Assembly: GCA_014804445.1 (NCBI GenBank)
Contig: JAAUZU010000005.1
Span: forward strand, 129,522 to 193,521
DNA length: 64,000 bases
Direction: 5' to 3'
From: Lachnospiraceae bacterium
GTDB taxonomy: Bacteria > Bacillota > Clostridia > Lachnospirales > Lachnospiraceae
Positions within the stretch are counted from its first letter, which is position 1. The number at the start of each line of letters is the position of its first letter. This document shows positions 41,313 to 51,587 of this stretch, piece after piece. Both the position numbers and the translations under genes were made by a program. Below the pieces are notes generated by a model. The model ran no database searches and had not been told where the DNA came from. It was given only the letters and a program-made list of their open reading frames with translations.

Positions 41313-42350
41313 ATGGCGAAAATGAAGAAAACTGTGAAAATGGCGGATATTGCGGACAGGCTGGGGGTCAGCACGGTCACGGTATCCAAGGCGCTTTCGG
41401 GACAGAAGGGTGTCAGCGAGGAAATGCGCCTCAAAATCCGGAAACTGTCGGAGGAGATGGGCTATAAGGCACCGACGGTAGTGAAGGAAAAAAGGCCAAG
41501 GAAAAGCTATAACATCGGGGTGCTGATATCGGACAGGTATCTGGCAAATTTTGATTCCTTTTACTGGAAGCTGTATCAGGAAGTGGCGGATCAGGCGATT
41601 CAAAATGAATGTTTCACCTTATTTGAAATTCTGAGTGAGGAAATGGAAGAAAACCGGCAGATGTTACGGCTCCTGGAGGAGAAAAAGGTGAGCGGGCTGA
41701 TTGTAATCGGAAAGCCCGGCTATGAATATGCGGATTACCTTCGGAAAAATGCGGGGATGCCGCTGGTGTTTCTGGATTTTTATGAAACCGATGCGAGCGT
41801 GGACTGTTTTATATCCGATGGTTTTTACGGTGCCTATGCGCTTACCAATTATCTGATTGACAAGGGACACAGGGAGATTGCCTATGTGGGGACGCTCTTT
41901 TCCACAGAAAGCATCACGGACAGATATTTGGGTTATCTGAAATCCCTGATGGAGCACGGCATTACGCCAAATCCGGAGTATCTGATTGAGGACAGGGACG
42001 TAAAGAGCGGTCTGCGGGACAATTACAGCAGCCTTGCTTTTCCGGAGAAGATGCCAACAGCGTTTGTGTGCAACTGTGATTTTATTGCAAGCATTGTGAT
42101 AAAGGCATTGGAGGAGAAAGGACTGCGGATACCGGAGGATATCTCCGTGGTAGGGTACGACAATTATCTTTATCCGGGGCTGTGCGATGTGGACATTACC
42201 ACCTATGAAGTGGATATCAGAGAGATGGCAAGAGGAGCGATTGAAACGCTCTTAAAAAAGATGAGCGGAGAAAATTATAAAAGAGGAATCCATATAGTGG
42301 AGGGCCACCTGGTGGAAAAAAAGAGTGTGGCAGAAAGGAAGATTGTATGA
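41313..42350 (+). CDS. LacI family transcriptional regulator of the mannan locus
   Basis: This 345-aa protein has an N-terminal helix-turn-helix, VKMADIADRLGVSTVTVSKALSG in sequence order, with the hinge helix ending near GYKAPTV, and a periplasmic-binding-like effector domain (NIGVLISDRYL, GLIVIGKPG, VVGYDNYLYPGLC, DITTYEVDIREM). ATG 41313 follows GGGGAGAGA. The stop overlaps the epimerase start (ATGA), so it is co-expressed with the enzymes it probably controls. The likely effector is an imported manno-oligosaccharide; candidate operators lie at 23.66-23.73 kb. Confidence 0.92.
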   Translation: MAKMKKTVKMADIADRLGVSTVTVSKALSGQKGVSEEMRLKIRKLSEEMGYKAPTVVKEKRPRKSYNIGVLISDRYLANFDSFYWKLYQEVADQAIQNECFTLFEILSEEMEENRQMLRLLEEKKVSGLIVIGKPGYEYADYLRKNAGMPLVFLDFYETDASVDCFISDGFYGAYALTNYLIDKGHREIAYVGTLFSTESITDRYLGYLKSLMEHGITPNPEYLIEDRDVKSGLRDNYSSLAFPEKMPTAFVCNCDFIASIVIKALEEKGLRIPEDISVVGYDNYLYPGLCDVDITTYEVDIREMARGAIETLLKKMSGENYKRGIHIVEGHLVEKKSVAERKIV

Positions 42351-43543
42351 GTATAGCAGCAGAAATGCGGCAGCATCTGACGGAAGGAATCATTCCCTTT
42401 TGGCAAAAGCTGCGCGATGAAACCTACGGAGGTTTTTGCGGATTTATGGGACCGGAGCTTTCCGTGGACCAAAAAGCAGTGAAGGGTTGTATCTTAAACA
42501 GCCGTATCCTTTGGTTTTTCTCAAATGCAGTGATGACGCTTAAGGATGAGGCTCTGCTTGCGGATGCAGCGCATGCTTATCATTTTATGAAAGAGCACTG
42601 CATTGACAAGGAGTACGGCGGTGTATTCTGGTCCGTAACCTATGACGGTGTGCCGGAGGATACGACAAAGCATATTTACAATCAGGCGTTTGCCATCTAT
42701 GCGTTGTCCTCTTATTACGCGGCTTCTAAGGACAAAGAAGCGCTTCAGACAGCGTTTTCTCTGTTTTCCGTGATAGAGGAGAAGGGCTTTGACGAGGGCG
42801 GCTACAAGGAAGCGCTGGACCGCACCTTCGCGCCTGCGGCAAATGACAAGCTTTCGGAAAACGGCGTTATGGCGGACCGCACCATGAATACCCTGCTCCA
42901 TGTGTTTGAGGCGTACACGGAGCTTTACAGGGTGTCCAAAGGAGAGAAGGAATTTGAAGCGCTTCAACAAAAAGTTCGGGAAAAGTTACTCTGGATACTG
43001 GAGACTTTTCACGACAAGGTGTACAATCCTGCGCGCCACAGACAGGAGGTATTTTTTGACAATGAGATGAACAGCCTGATTGACTTACATTCCTATGGGC
43101 ATGATATCGAGACTGCATGGCTTTTGGACAGGGGGCTTTCCGTACTCGGAGATGAGGCGTATGCGGCAAAGTGGGCGCCGGTCATTGCCGATTTGACGGC
43201 GGAGGTTTATCGGGCAGCTTACTACAACGATTCCCTTTCCAACGAATGTGAGAAGGGTGTGGTAGACAAAAAGCGTGTCTGGTGGGTACAGGCGGAAGCC
43301 GTGGTAGGCTTCTATAACCAGTATGAAAAAACACCGGAGCATACGGAATATTTAGAGGCAGCGGAGCGTATCTGGGGCTTTATCAAGGCGCATGTCATCG
43401 ATAAGAGAGAGGGTTCCGAGTGGTTTATGCATGTGGACGACAACGGCAACCCGGATATGACACAGCCGATTGTGGAGCCTTGGAAATGTCCTTACCACAA
43501 TGGACGTATGTGTATGGAAATCATAAGGAGGATGGAGAAGTAA
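42347..43543 (+). CDS. Cellobiose/mannobiose 2-epimerase (AGE family)
   Basis: This 398-aa (alpha/alpha)6-barrel enzyme converts beta-1,4-mannobiose to mannosyl-glucose, and cellobiose likewise. The catalytic histidines lie in [25 protein letters not shown] and CPYHNGRM, and the Trp/Arg-rich active site in [24 protein letters not shown] and [11 protein letters not shown] are typical of CE rather than N-acylglucosamine epimerase. It overlaps the LacI gene by four bases and precedes the GH130_1-like phosphorylase that uses its product, a strong functional pairing. Confidence 0.92.
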   Translation: MSIAAEMRQHLTEGIIPFWQKLRDETYGGFCGFMGPELSVDQKAVKGCILNSRILWFFSNAVMTLKDEALLADAAHAYHFMKEHCIDKEYGGVFWSVTYDGVPEDTTKHIYNQAFAIYALSSYYAASKDKEALQTAFSLFSVIEEKGFDEGGYKEALDRTFAPAANDKLSENGVMADRTMNTLLHVFEAYTELYRVSKGEKEFEALQQKVREKLLWILETFHDKVYNPARHRQEVFFDNEMNSLIDLHSYGHDIETAWLLDRGLSVLGDEAYAAKWAPVIADLTAEVYRAAYYNDSLSNECEKGVVDKKRVWWVQAEAVVGFYNQYEKTPEHTEYLEAAERIWGFIKAHVIDKREGSEWFMHVDDNGNPDMTQPIVEPWKCPYHNGRMCMEIIRRMEK

Positions 43544-43544
43544 T

Positions 43545-44720
43545 ATGATTCACGAAAAATTTTACTGGCTGAAGGAAAGACAGGAAGCATTATTATCCAG
43601 AAAAAATGAGGTGGACGAGGCGTTTTATAACGGCATCTACCAAAGATACCGCTATCCGGTGCTGACAAGGGAGCATATTCCGGTGAGCTGGCAGTATGAC
43701 TTAAACGCAGAGACCAATCCGTATTTTGAGGAGAGGCTTGGCGTAAACGCCGTGATGAATTCCGGCGCGCTTTATATGAATGGCAAGTATTATCTGGTGG
43801 CAAGAATCGAGGGCAATGACAGAAAGTCCTTCTTTGGCGTGGCAGAGAGCGACAACGGTGTGGACGGCTTCCGTTTCTGGGACTACCCTGTGGTATTGCC
43901 GGATACCTGCCCGGAGGAGACGAATGTCTACGATATGCGTCTGACAAAGCATGAAGACGGCTATATTTACGGCGTATTCTGCTCAGAGAGCAAGGATAAA
44001 TCGGTGGGTGATTTGTCGGCTGCGGTAGCGGCTGCCGGCATTGTACGGACGAAGGACTTAAAGACATGGGAGAGACTGCCGAATCTGGTGACGCTCCATT
44101 CTCCCCAGCAGAGGAATGTGGTGCTGCATCCGGAGTTTGTGGACGGCAAGTATGCGTTCTACACAAGACCCATGGACGATTTCATCGATACCGGTTCGGG
44201 CGGCGGCATTGGCTTTGGTCTGTGCGATGACATTACCAAGGCGGTGATTGACGAGGAAAAGATGACCAGCATCCGCAAATACCACACCATCACGGAGGTA
44301 AAGAACGGCGCCGGCGCTGTGCCGATAAAGACGGATAAGGGCTGGATTCACATTGCCCACGGCGTGAGAAATACGGCAGCAGGGCTTCGCTATGTTATTT
44401 ACGCTTTTGCCACTGCTTTAGACGACCCTTCCAAGGTGATTGCAGAGCCTTCCGGCATGTTAATCGGACCGAGGAACGGCGAGAGAGTCGGCGACGTATC
44501 CAACGTGGTATTCACAAACGGTGCGGTGGTAAATGAGAAGAATGAGGTTTACATCTACTATGCATCCAGCGATACGAGGCTGCATGTGGCTGTAACAGAT
44601 ATGGATCGGCTTGTGGATTATGTATTTAATACGCCCAAGGATCCGCTGCGCAGCCCTGACTGTGTACTGCAGAGATGTGAGCTGATAAAGAAAAATCTGG
44701 AACTGTTAGAACAGGCATAA
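43545..44720 (+). CDS. GH130 4-O-beta-D-mannosyl-D-glucose phosphorylase
   Basis: This 391-aa enzyme matches the GH130_1 group in length and landmarks: an N-terminal helix ([14 protein letters not shown]), [44 protein letters not shown] with the catalytic Asp, [18 protein letters not shown] and [10 protein letters not shown]. It phosphorolyses mannosyl-glucose, produced by the epimerase encoded just upstream, to mannose-1-phosphate and glucose. The start ATG lies two bases after the epimerase stop, so the two are coupled. It is cytoplasmic. Confidence 0.93.
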   Translation: MIHEKFYWLKERQEALLSRKNEVDEAFYNGIYQRYRYPVLTREHIPVSWQYDLNAETNPYFEERLGVNAVMNSGALYMNGKYYLVARIEGNDRKSFFGVAESDNGVDGFRFWDYPVVLPDTCPEETNVYDMRLTKHEDGYIYGVFCSESKDKSVGDLSAAVAAAGIVRTKDLKTWERLPNLVTLHSPQQRNVVLHPEFVDGKYAFYTRPMDDFIDTGSGGGIGFGLCDDITKAVIDEEKMTSIRKYHTITEVKNGAGAVPIKTDKGWIHIAHGVRNTAAGLRYVIYAFATALDDPSKVIAEPSGMLIGPRNGERVGDVSNVVFTNGAVVNEKNEVYIYYASSDTRLHVAVTDMDRLVDYVFNTPKDPLRSPDCVLQRCELIKKNLELLEQA

Positions 44721-44754
44721 TTGCCAAATGGATATAACAGGCGGAAAGGAAATT

Positions 44755-45924
44755 ATGAAGGAACTCATTGAATATGAAAAGGGCGTGATAAACGCCGGAG
44801 ATGACAGCCGTATCAGAAAGGTGATGCGGCGTGCGGCAGACGGAGAAGCCATCAAGCTGGCTTTCTTAGGCGGCTCCATTACGCAGGGCTGTCTGGCTTC
44901 CACGCCGGAGGGCTGTTATGCCTATTTGACTTACGCGTGGTGGAAGCAGGCGTTTCCCAAGGCAGATTTTACCTATATCAATGCCGGTATCGGCGGCACT
45001 ACATCCCATCTCGGCACGGGTCGTGTGGAGGAGGATGTGCTGCAGTATGAGCCGGATTTTGTGATTGTGGAGTATTCTGTCAATGATGACGGCAACAGTG
45101 CACATTTTCAGGAAACCTATGAGGGACTGGTGCGCCGGATAGTGAAGGCATCCTGTGAGCCGGCGCTGCTTCTGGTACATAATGTGCGCTATGACGATGG
45201 CTGCAATGCAGAGCAGATTCATGTGCCGGTGGGAGCCTACTATCACCTTCCCTCTGTCAGCATGAAGCCTACGATTTATGCGCAGGTGGAAGCGGGCAAT
45301 ATCAAGAACCGCGATATCACGCCGGACGATTTGCATCCAAACGATGCGGGACATGCGCTTGCAGCGGGTGTGATTACCCATTATTTAGAGAGCGTAAAGA
45401 AGGCGGCAGAAGAGGAGAGCAGCGCAGGTGCCGCTGCAGAAACAGCGCCCGCGGCCGGTGAAGCGCAGGATGCGCCTTTCGGCGTGCTGCCCAGACCCAT
45501 GACGGCGAACGGCTATGAAAATGCGCACAGATACCGGAATGACGAATTAAAGCCCGTTTTATGCGAGGGCTTTGTGAAAGACGAAAGCGAGCAGAGCTGT
45601 GTGTCGGACTGCTTCAAAAAAGGTTTTACGGCGTCCCAAAAAGGCGATAAGATTGTGTTCGAAGTAGAAGGCGCTTCTATCGGCGTACAGTATAAAAAGA
45701 CCATGAAAGGCCCCATCCCCAAGGCAACGCTTACCTTGGACGGAGATACGGCAAACGCCGTACTTCTCGACGGCAACTTTGACGAAGACTGGGACTGCCT
45801 GTATCTGGAAACCATACTGGAACACGGAGAACACAAAGTACACCGCATAGAAATCGAACTCACCGAAACCCACGACAACGATACCGAACCCTTCTATCTG
45901 GTATCCCTAATAGTGGCCGGATGA
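44755..45924 (+). CDS. Cytoplasmic SGNH acetylesterase, CE17-like
   Basis: This 389-aa protein has an SGNH domain: FLGGSITQGCLA with S41, NAGIGGTTSHLG, VEYSVNDDG, and D191/H194 in DDLHPND. A C-terminal beta-sandwich (about 270-389, with VLLDGNFDEDWD) is separated by an Ala/Glu-rich linker (residues 218-240). No signal peptide is present. The plan matches CE17 acetylesterases, which take axial 2-O-acetyl groups off imported manno-oligosaccharides. ATG 44755 follows AAAGGA; ATG 44728 is in frame but lacks a site. It is the cytoplasmic counterpart of the surface esterase at 20696. Confidence 0.85.
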   Translation: MKELIEYEKGVINAGDDSRIRKVMRRAADGEAIKLAFLGGSITQGCLASTPEGCYAYLTYAWWKQAFPKADFTYINAGIGGTTSHLGTGRVEEDVLQYEPDFVIVEYSVNDDGNSAHFQETYEGLVRRIVKASCEPALLLVHNVRYDDGCNAEQIHVPVGAYYHLPSVSMKPTIYAQVEAGNIKNRDITPDDLHPNDAGHALAAGVITHYLESVKKAAEEESSAGAAAETAPAAGEAQDAPFGVLPRPMTANGYENAHRYRNDELKPVLCEGFVKDESEQSCVSDCFKKGFTASQKGDKIVFEVEGASIGVQYKKTMKGPIPKATLTLDGDTANAVLLDGNFDEDWDCLYLETILEHGEHKVHRIEIELTETHDNDTEPFYLVSLIVAG

Positions 45925-45958
45925 TATCACAATTTCTGCAATTATAAACAATATAATA

Positions 45959-46161
45959 GGCGATTGTGAAACCCTTACTTGCTGCTTGCGAATTGTGGAT
46001 GCTGCATATTCCATAAGCAGACCCTTGCTTACCGTCGGTACTTAGCTGCCGTATTTTGGCAGCTTACGTACCGCTACGGTAAGCTCGGAGCGAAAGCGTG
46101 TCTGCGTTGGAATATGCAGCATCCACAATGACAACAGCAAAGTTACTGAATTTCACACCCC
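45959..46161. repeat. Palindromic ~203-bp extragenic element, copy 1
   Basis: The element fills most of the 273-base gap between the esterase and GH94 genes. A perfect 22-bp stem (45992-46013 with 46108-46129, starting ATTGTGGATGC) encloses an inner block with several smaller dyads, including AGCTGCCGTATTTTGGCAGCT. The ends carry short inverted repeats (GGCGATTGTGAAAC and TTTCACACC). It has no gene. The inner block matches copy 2 at 52234 in inverted orientation, while the stem sequence differs. Confidence 0.8.
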
Positions 46162-46197
46162 TAAAACAACATAAAAAGTAAAGGAGAACAGTCTTAC

Positions 46198-48591
46198 ATG
46201 AATTACGGCTATTTTGACGAAGCAAACAAGGAGTATGTAATCACAAAACCCAATACTCCTGCGCCTTGGGCGAATTATCTCGGCTCTCCCGCATATGGCG
46301 CGATTATTTCCAACAATGCCGGAGGCTACAGCTTTGTAAAGAGCGGTGCAAACGGCAGAATTCTGCGCTACCATTTTAACAGCGATGACACGCCCGGCAG
46401 ATATATCTACCTGCGTGATGACGAGACGAAGGATTACTGGTCTGCATCCTGGCAGCCCGTGGCAAAGCCTTTGGATGCGTACAAAAGCGAATGTCATCAT
46501 GGTACGGCGTACACGAATCTGGTAGCAGATTATGCAGGGATTCATTCGGAAGCGCTTTATTATGTTCCCCTGAACAAAACCTACGAGGTATGGCGTGCTA
46601 AAATCACCAATACCACGGACAAAACAAGAAAGATATCTGTATTTTCCTATGCAGAGTTTACCAATGACAGCAACTACGAGCAGGATCAGGTAAACTTGCA
46701 GTACACCCTGTTTATCACAAGAACTTTCTTTAAGGGCAATAAAATCGTACAGACCATCAATGCGAACTGCGGCAAGAACGAGAAGGGCTCAAACGGAAGA
46801 GAGCGTTTCTTAGGGCTGGCGGGAGCGCCGGTTACCTCCTACAATGGCGACAAGGCTGCCTTTATCGGGGATTATCATACCTACGGCAACCCTGTGGCGG
46901 TAGAGCGCGGCGAGTGTGACAATGTACTGAACTACAATACCAATGCCTGCGGCGTGCTGCACAGCGCGTTAGAGCTTGCACCCGGCGAGAGCAAAGAGCT
47001 TGTTTTTGTATTGGGGCAGGCGGACGCAGAGGCGGCAGAGGCAATTCTGGCAAACTATGAAAAAGCAGGCGTCGTAGAAAACGAGCTTGCAGAGCTGAAA
47101 AATTACTGGCATGCAAAGCTTGAGAATTTTCAGGTCAATACGCCGGATGCAGCGTTTAACAGCATGATTAATACATGGAATGCTTACCAGTGCTTCATTA
47201 CCTTCACATGGTCAAGAGCGGCTTCCTTTGTCTACTGCGGACAGCGCAACGGCTATGGCTACCGCGATACCGTGCAGGATATTCAGGGTATCATCCACTT
47301 GGATCCCGAGATGGCGCTTGCGCAGATTCGCTTTATGCTTTCCGCACAGGTAAACCACGGCGGCGGACTGCCACTGGTAAAATACAACCACAACCCCGGG
47401 CATGAGGACACGCCGGACGACGAATCCTATGTGCGCGAGACCGGACATCCGGCATACCGTGCAGACGATGCCCTTTGGCTCTTCCCCACTGTTTGGAAAT
47501 ATGTGGCGGAAACCGGAAACAAGGATTTTATCAACGAAATCATTCCCTATGCCAACAAGGAAGAGGGAACGGTATATGACCATTTGAAGAGGGCAATCCA
47601 GTTCTCCATGGACAGACTGGGCGACCACAAGATGCCTGCAGGTCTTCATGCAGACTGGAACGACTGTCTGCGTCTCGGCAAAAAGGGCGAGTCCACCTTC
47701 GTGGCAATGCAGTTATACTATGCCTTCACGGTCATGAAAGGCTTTGCCGAGGACCAGAAGGATGCGGAGTACATCGCTTATCTGGAAAAGACCCAGAAGG
47801 AATTAGGCGAAATTATCGAAAAAGAGTGCTGGGAAGACGACCGCTATGTCAGAGGTATCAAGGAAGACGGACAGGTTATCGGCTCCAAGCATGACCCTGA
47901 GGCAAGCATGTGGCTGAATCCGCAGTCATGGTCCGTTATCAGCGGGCTTGCGTCAAAGGAGCAGGCAGAGGCAGCGCTGGAATCCGTACATAGAGAGCTC
48001 AACACCAAATACGGCGTGCGTTTGATGACCCCTTCCTATGTGGACCATGCATTTGACGGCGCACAGGCGCTTCTGTTCAATCCCTCCACCAAGGAAAACG
48101 GCGGTATTTTCTCACAGCCGCAGGGTTGGATTATTCTGGCAGAGGCACTGATGGGACATGGCAACCGTGCATTTGAATACTTTACGGAAAGCTCTCCCGC
48201 ATCGCAGAATGACTGTGCGGAGATAAGAAAGCTGGAGCCTTACGTACACGGACAGTTCACCGAGAGCGTGGAGTCGCCCTTCGAGGGACGTTCCCATGTA
48301 CACTGGCTGACCGGTACGGCTTCCACCTGTATGGTAGGCTGCGTGGAAGGTATCTGCGGTATGCGCCCTGACTTAAACGGTCTGTGGGTATGCCCGGCAA
48401 TTCCTTCCGATTGGAAAGAAATTACCATGGATAAGACTTTCCGCGGCAAGAAGCTGCATATTATAGTAAAGAATCCTGACGGCGCAGAAAGCGGCTGTAA
48501 GGAGTTTTACATCAACGGAGAAAAGGCAGAGCAGCCCTATGTTCCGGCAGAAAAGATGCTTGCAGAAAATGAAATTATACTTGTTTTATAA
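46198..48591 (+). CDS. GH94 cellobiose-type phosphorylase
   Basis: This 797-aa enzyme cleaves a beta-linked disaccharide with phosphate, giving a sugar-1-phosphate. It begins MNYGYFDEANKEYVITKPNT, near the start of cellobiose and chitobiose phosphorylases, has the N-terminal beta-sandwich, linker helices and (alpha/alpha)6 barrel, and the catalytic D489 in LHADWNDC. QGWIILAEALMGHGNRAFEYF and the C-terminal jelly roll are also present. Next to mannan genes, cellobiose or glucosyl-mannose from glucomannan is the likely substrate; N,N'-diacetylchitobiose is the alternative. AAAGGAGAAC lies about ten bases before the ATG. Confidence 0.9.
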   Translation: MNYGYFDEANKEYVITKPNTPAPWANYLGSPAYGAIISNNAGGYSFVKSGANGRILRYHFNSDDTPGRYIYLRDDETKDYWSASWQPVAKPLDAYKSECHHGTAYTNLVADYAGIHSEALYYVPLNKTYEVWRAKITNTTDKTRKISVFSYAEFTNDSNYEQDQVNLQYTLFITRTFFKGNKIVQTINANCGKNEKGSNGRERFLGLAGAPVTSYNGDKAAFIGDYHTYGNPVAVERGECDNVLNYNTNACGVLHSALELAPGESKELVFVLGQADAEAAEAILANYEKAGVVENELAELKNYWHAKLENFQVNTPDAAFNSMINTWNAYQCFITFTWSRAASFVYCGQRNGYGYRDTVQDIQGIIHLDPEMALAQIRFMLSAQVNHGGGLPLVKYNHNPGHEDTPDDESYVRETGHPAYRADDALWLFPTVWKYVAETGNKDFINEIIPYANKEEGTVYDHLKRAIQFSMDRLGDHKMPAGLHADWNDCLRLGKKGESTFVAMQLYYAFTVMKGFAEDQKDAEYIAYLEKTQKELGEIIEKECWEDDRYVRGIKEDGQVIGSKHDPEASMWLNPQSWSVISGLASKEQAEAALESVHRELNTKYGVRLMTPSYVDHAFDGAQALLFNPSTKENGGIFSQPQGWIILAEALMGHGNRAFEYFTESSPASQNDCAEIRKLEPYVHGQFTESVESPFEGRSHVHWLTGTASTCMVGCVEGICGMRPDLNGLWVCPAIPSDWKEITMDKTFRGKKLHIIVKNPDGAESGCKEFYINGEKAEQPYVPAEKMLAENEIILVL

Positions 48592-48602
48592 GGAGGATTT
48601 GG

Positions 48603-49448
48603 ATGCACTCACCTTTGGAGATTGCAAGAAGTTATGTTGAAATCGGGGTTCACAAAGTAAAGCTGTCCGCTTTTAAAATGCTGATACTCGGTGTTTTTGC
48701 GGGAATCTTTATCGGCTTTGCCGGCATTGCTTCCAACGTTGGTTCTTCCACGGTGGAAAATCCCGCCATTGCAAAGCTTGTCGGCGCTTGTCTCTTTCCG
48801 GCAGGCATGGCGATGGTGCTGGTAGCGGGCAGTGAGCTTTTCACAGGCAACAACCTGATTATCATTGCATGGCTGGAAAAAAAGATTAAGCTTTGCGAAT
48901 TGTTAAAGAACTGGTTTTTTGTGTTTGTCGGCAATTTTATCGGTGCGGCATTGGTGGCGGTGCTGGTAGTCTACGGTCACACGCCGGATTTGTTCGGAGG
49001 CAGGCTGGCGGAAACCATGGTAAATGCAGCGTTAAACAGAGTCAACCTGTCCTTTGTGGAATCCTTTATCCGAGGCATCCTGTGTAACATTCTGGTATGT
49101 ATCGCTGTGTGGGGCGCTTTTGCGTCAAAGCAGGTTCCGGGTAAGCTTATGATGAGTTTCTGGCCGGTCATGGCTTTTGTGCTCTGCGGCTTTGAGCACA
49201 GCATAGCGGATATCTATTTCGGCGTTGCCGGAATACTGACGGCGGGAGAGTATGGAATCGCCGCAGAAGGACTTAACTGGGGAAGTTTTCTTATCAAAAA
49301 TCTTCTGCCGGTAACGCTGGGTAATATTGTGGGCGGCGCGGGCATCGTGGGCGTCGGCTACTGGGCGGTATATCTCCGCCATACGCCGCTGTATATCAGA
49401 ACGATTGAATCCGAGCAGGAAGAAATTGATATGGCAGAGGAGTATTAA
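48603..49448 (+). CDS. Formate/nitrite transporter family protein
   Basis: This 281-aa protein has six membrane helices and FNT landmarks: GSELFTGNNLII, NWFFVFVGNFIGA, RGILCNILVCIAVW and FVLCGFEHSIADIYF. FNT channels move formate, nitrite or similar small anions. It starts 11 bases after the GH94 stop with AGGAGG upstream, so it is the last gene of the mannan transcript. Formate export during sugar fermentation would explain the linkage, but that is inference. Confidence 0.92.
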   Translation: MHSPLEIARSYVEIGVHKVKLSAFKMLILGVFAGIFIGFAGIASNVGSSTVENPAIAKLVGACLFPAGMAMVLVAGSELFTGNNLIIIAWLEKKIKLCELLKNWFFVFVGNFIGAALVAVLVVYGHTPDLFGGRLAETMVNAALNRVNLSFVESFIRGILCNILVCIAVWGAFASKQVPGKLMMSFWPVMAFVLCGFEHSIADIYFGVAGILTAGEYGIAAEGLNWGSFLIKNLLPVTLGNIVGGAGIVGVGYWAVYLRHTPLYIRTIESEQEEIDMAEEY

Positions 49449-49471
49449 TTTATTGTTTTACGGCAAAAAAG

Positions 49472-49515
49472 CGCCGGAGCGCGTATCAGAAAGTGATGCG
49501 CGTTCCGGCGTTTTG
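49472..49515. terminator. Strong terminator between the mannan locus and typA
   Basis: 17-base arms 49472-49488 and 49494-49510 (starting CGCCGGAGCGCG) pair almost fully around a five-base loop. TTTTG follows on the plus strand and AAAAAAG precedes, so it can work for both the FNT gene and the convergent typA. Confidence 0.88.
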
Positions 49516-49547
49516 TTTGTCCTGTATTTGATTGGGAAACCGTTCGT

Positions 49548-51377
49548 CTACTTTTTCATGGCGGCACGTTTCCTGAGGGTGGGGTCCAAGATTTTTTTGC
49601 GGATACGCAGCGACTTCGGCGTAACCTCCAAAAGCTCGTCCGTGTCGATGAAATCAAGGCATTGCTCAAGGCTCATAATTTTGGGCGGAACAAGGCGGAG
49701 CGCTTCGTCCGCACCGGAGGAGCGGGTGTTGGTGAGCTGCTTTTTCTTGCAGACATTGACCTCGATGTCCTCGCCGCGTCCGTTGCTGCCAATCACCATG
49801 CCGGAGTATACCTTGACGCCTGCGCCGATAAAGAGCGTACCGCGCTCCTGCGCGTTGAAAAGGCCGTAGGTTATGGTCTCACCGTTTTCAAACGCAATCA
49901 GGGAGCCCTGTTTTCTGTACTGGATATCGCCCTTGTAGGGGCCATAGCCGTCAAAGACGGAGTTCATAATGCCGTTGCCCTTGGTGTCTGTCATAAAATC
50001 GCCGCGGTAGCCAATCAGCCCCCTGGAAGGGATGGAAAACTCCAGACGGGTATAGCCGCCGGTGCCGGCTCCCATATTGCGGAGCTCGCCCTTTCTCATG
50101 CTCAGCTTTTCAATGACAACGCCGGAAAACTCTTCAGGCACGTCGATATAGGTCAGTTCCATGGGCTCCAGCTTTTTGCCGTTTTCGTCGGTCTTATAGA
50201 GAACCTCCGCCTTACTTACGGCAAATTCAAAGCCTTCCCGGCGCATATTTTCAATCAGTACGGAGAGATGGAGCTCACCGCGGCCTGACACCTTAAAAGA
50301 GTCGGCGGAGTCGGTTTCCTCTACCCTGAGGGAGACATCCGTGTTCAATTCCCTGAAAAGCCTGTCGCGGATATGGCGGCTGGTGACATATTTGCCCTCC
50401 TGTCCGGCTAGCGGCGAGTCGTTTACAATAAAATGCATGGCAATGGTAGGCTCGCTGATTTTCTGGAAAGGAATCGGGGCAATATTGTCGGGAGAGCAGA
50501 GCGTGTCGCCGATGTGGATATCCGTAATGCCGGAGATGGCAACAATGGAGCCGATGCCGGCTTCCTTCACTTCCACTTTATTCAGACCGTCAAACTCGTA
50601 GAGCTTGCTTATCTTTACCTTTTTCTGCTTTTCCGGGTCATGGGCGTTGCAGAGCACAATATCCTGATTGACTGCAATACGTCCGTTGTCTACCTTACCA
50701 ACGCCGATTCGTCCCACATATTCATTGTAATCGATGGTGCTGATTAATACCTGCGTGCCTGCGTCCGGATCGCCCTCCGGTGCGGGAATATAGTCCAAAA
50801 TCGTGTCGAACAGGGGCTTCATGTCCTTGTTTTTAACGGTAAGATTTAAAGTCGCGCTGCCTGTTTTTGCGGAAGCAAAGACAAAGGGACAGTCAAGCTG
50901 AGCGTCGTCCGCCTCCAAATCCAGAAACAGCTCTAAAACCTCGTCCACGACCTGTTCAGGGCGCGCCTCCGGCCGGTCAATCTTGTTGACGCAGACAATG
51001 ACAGGCAGCTTCAATTCCAATGCCTTGCGCAGTACAAACTTGGTCTGCGGCATGGGGCCTTCAAAAGCATCCACAACCAGAATGACGCCGTTTACCATTT
51101 TGAGCACGCGTTCTACCTCGCCGCCGAAGTCGGCATGTCCCGGCGTGTCAATAATATTTATTTTTGTATTTTTATACATAACGGCAGTGTTTTTGGAAAG
51201 AATGGTAATGCCTCTTTCCCTCTCAATGTCATTGGAATCCATGACCCGTTCCGCCACTTCCTGATTTTCACGGAACACGCCGCTCTGTTTTAAGAGCTCG
51301 TCCACCAGCGTGGTCTTGCCGTGGTCTACATGGGCAATAATGGCAACATTTCTAACATCTTCTCGTTTCTGTTTCAT
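49548..51377 (-). CDS. typA: Translational GTPase TypA/BipA
   Basis: This 609-aa ribosome-associated GTPase has G1 [15 protein letters not shown], the switch I region [16 protein letters not shown]3 [12 protein letters not shown] and G4 [10 protein letters not shown], then domain II, EF-G-like domains and the TypA-specific C-terminus ([20 protein letters not shown]). It acts in ribosome assembly and stress adaptation. ATG 51377 ([11 protein letters not shown]) follows TGAGGATG; the frame extends upstream to 51428 without better support. Confidence 0.97.
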   Translation of the reverse strand: MKQKREDVRNVAIIAHVDHGKTTLVDELLKQSGVFRENQEVAERVMDSNDIERERGITILSKNTAVMYKNTKINIIDTPGHADFGGEVERVLKMVNGVILVVDAFEGPMPQTKFVLRKALELKLPVIVCVNKIDRPEARPEQVVDEVLELFLDLEADDAQLDCPFVFASAKTGSATLNLTVKNKDMKPLFDTILDYIPAPEGDPDAGTQVLISTIDYNEYVGRIGVGKVDNGRIAVNQDIVLCNAHDPEKQKKVKISKLYEFDGLNKVEVKEAGIGSIVAISGITDIHIGDTLCSPDNIAPIPFQKISEPTIAMHFIVNDSPLAGQEGKYVTSRHIRDRLFRELNTDVSLRVEETDSADSFKVSGRGELHLSVLIENMRREGFEFAVSKAEVLYKTDENGKKLEPMELTYIDVPEEFSGVVIEKLSMRKGELRNMGAGTGGYTRLEFSIPSRGLIGYRGDFMTDTKGNGIMNSVFDGYGPYKGDIQYRKQGSLIAFENGETITYGLFNAQERGTLFIGAGVKVYSGMVIGSNGRGEDIEVNVCKKKQLTNTRSSGADEALRLVPPKIMSLEQCLDFIDTDELLEVTPKSLRIRKKILDPTLRKRAAMKK

Positions 51378-51587
51378 ATACATCCTCATTTCTGTAATTA
51401 CACTTTCAAAACTGTTACAGTATATCACTATTTGTCGTCATGTGCAAGAAAAAATGAGGGAAAGGAAGGGATTGTCAATAGGTGCGGCGGATAGTTGTGC
51501 TACGGGCATGCAAAATGGAGTATATATATTAGTACAATACTGGCGGAAGCCGCAAAAATTCTTAAGCGTAAGAAAAGGAGAACAAGT

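Noticed and set aside
49662..50288. 208-residue plus-strand frame inside typA
   Set aside because: Antisense to a highly conserved GTPase and without any start signal.
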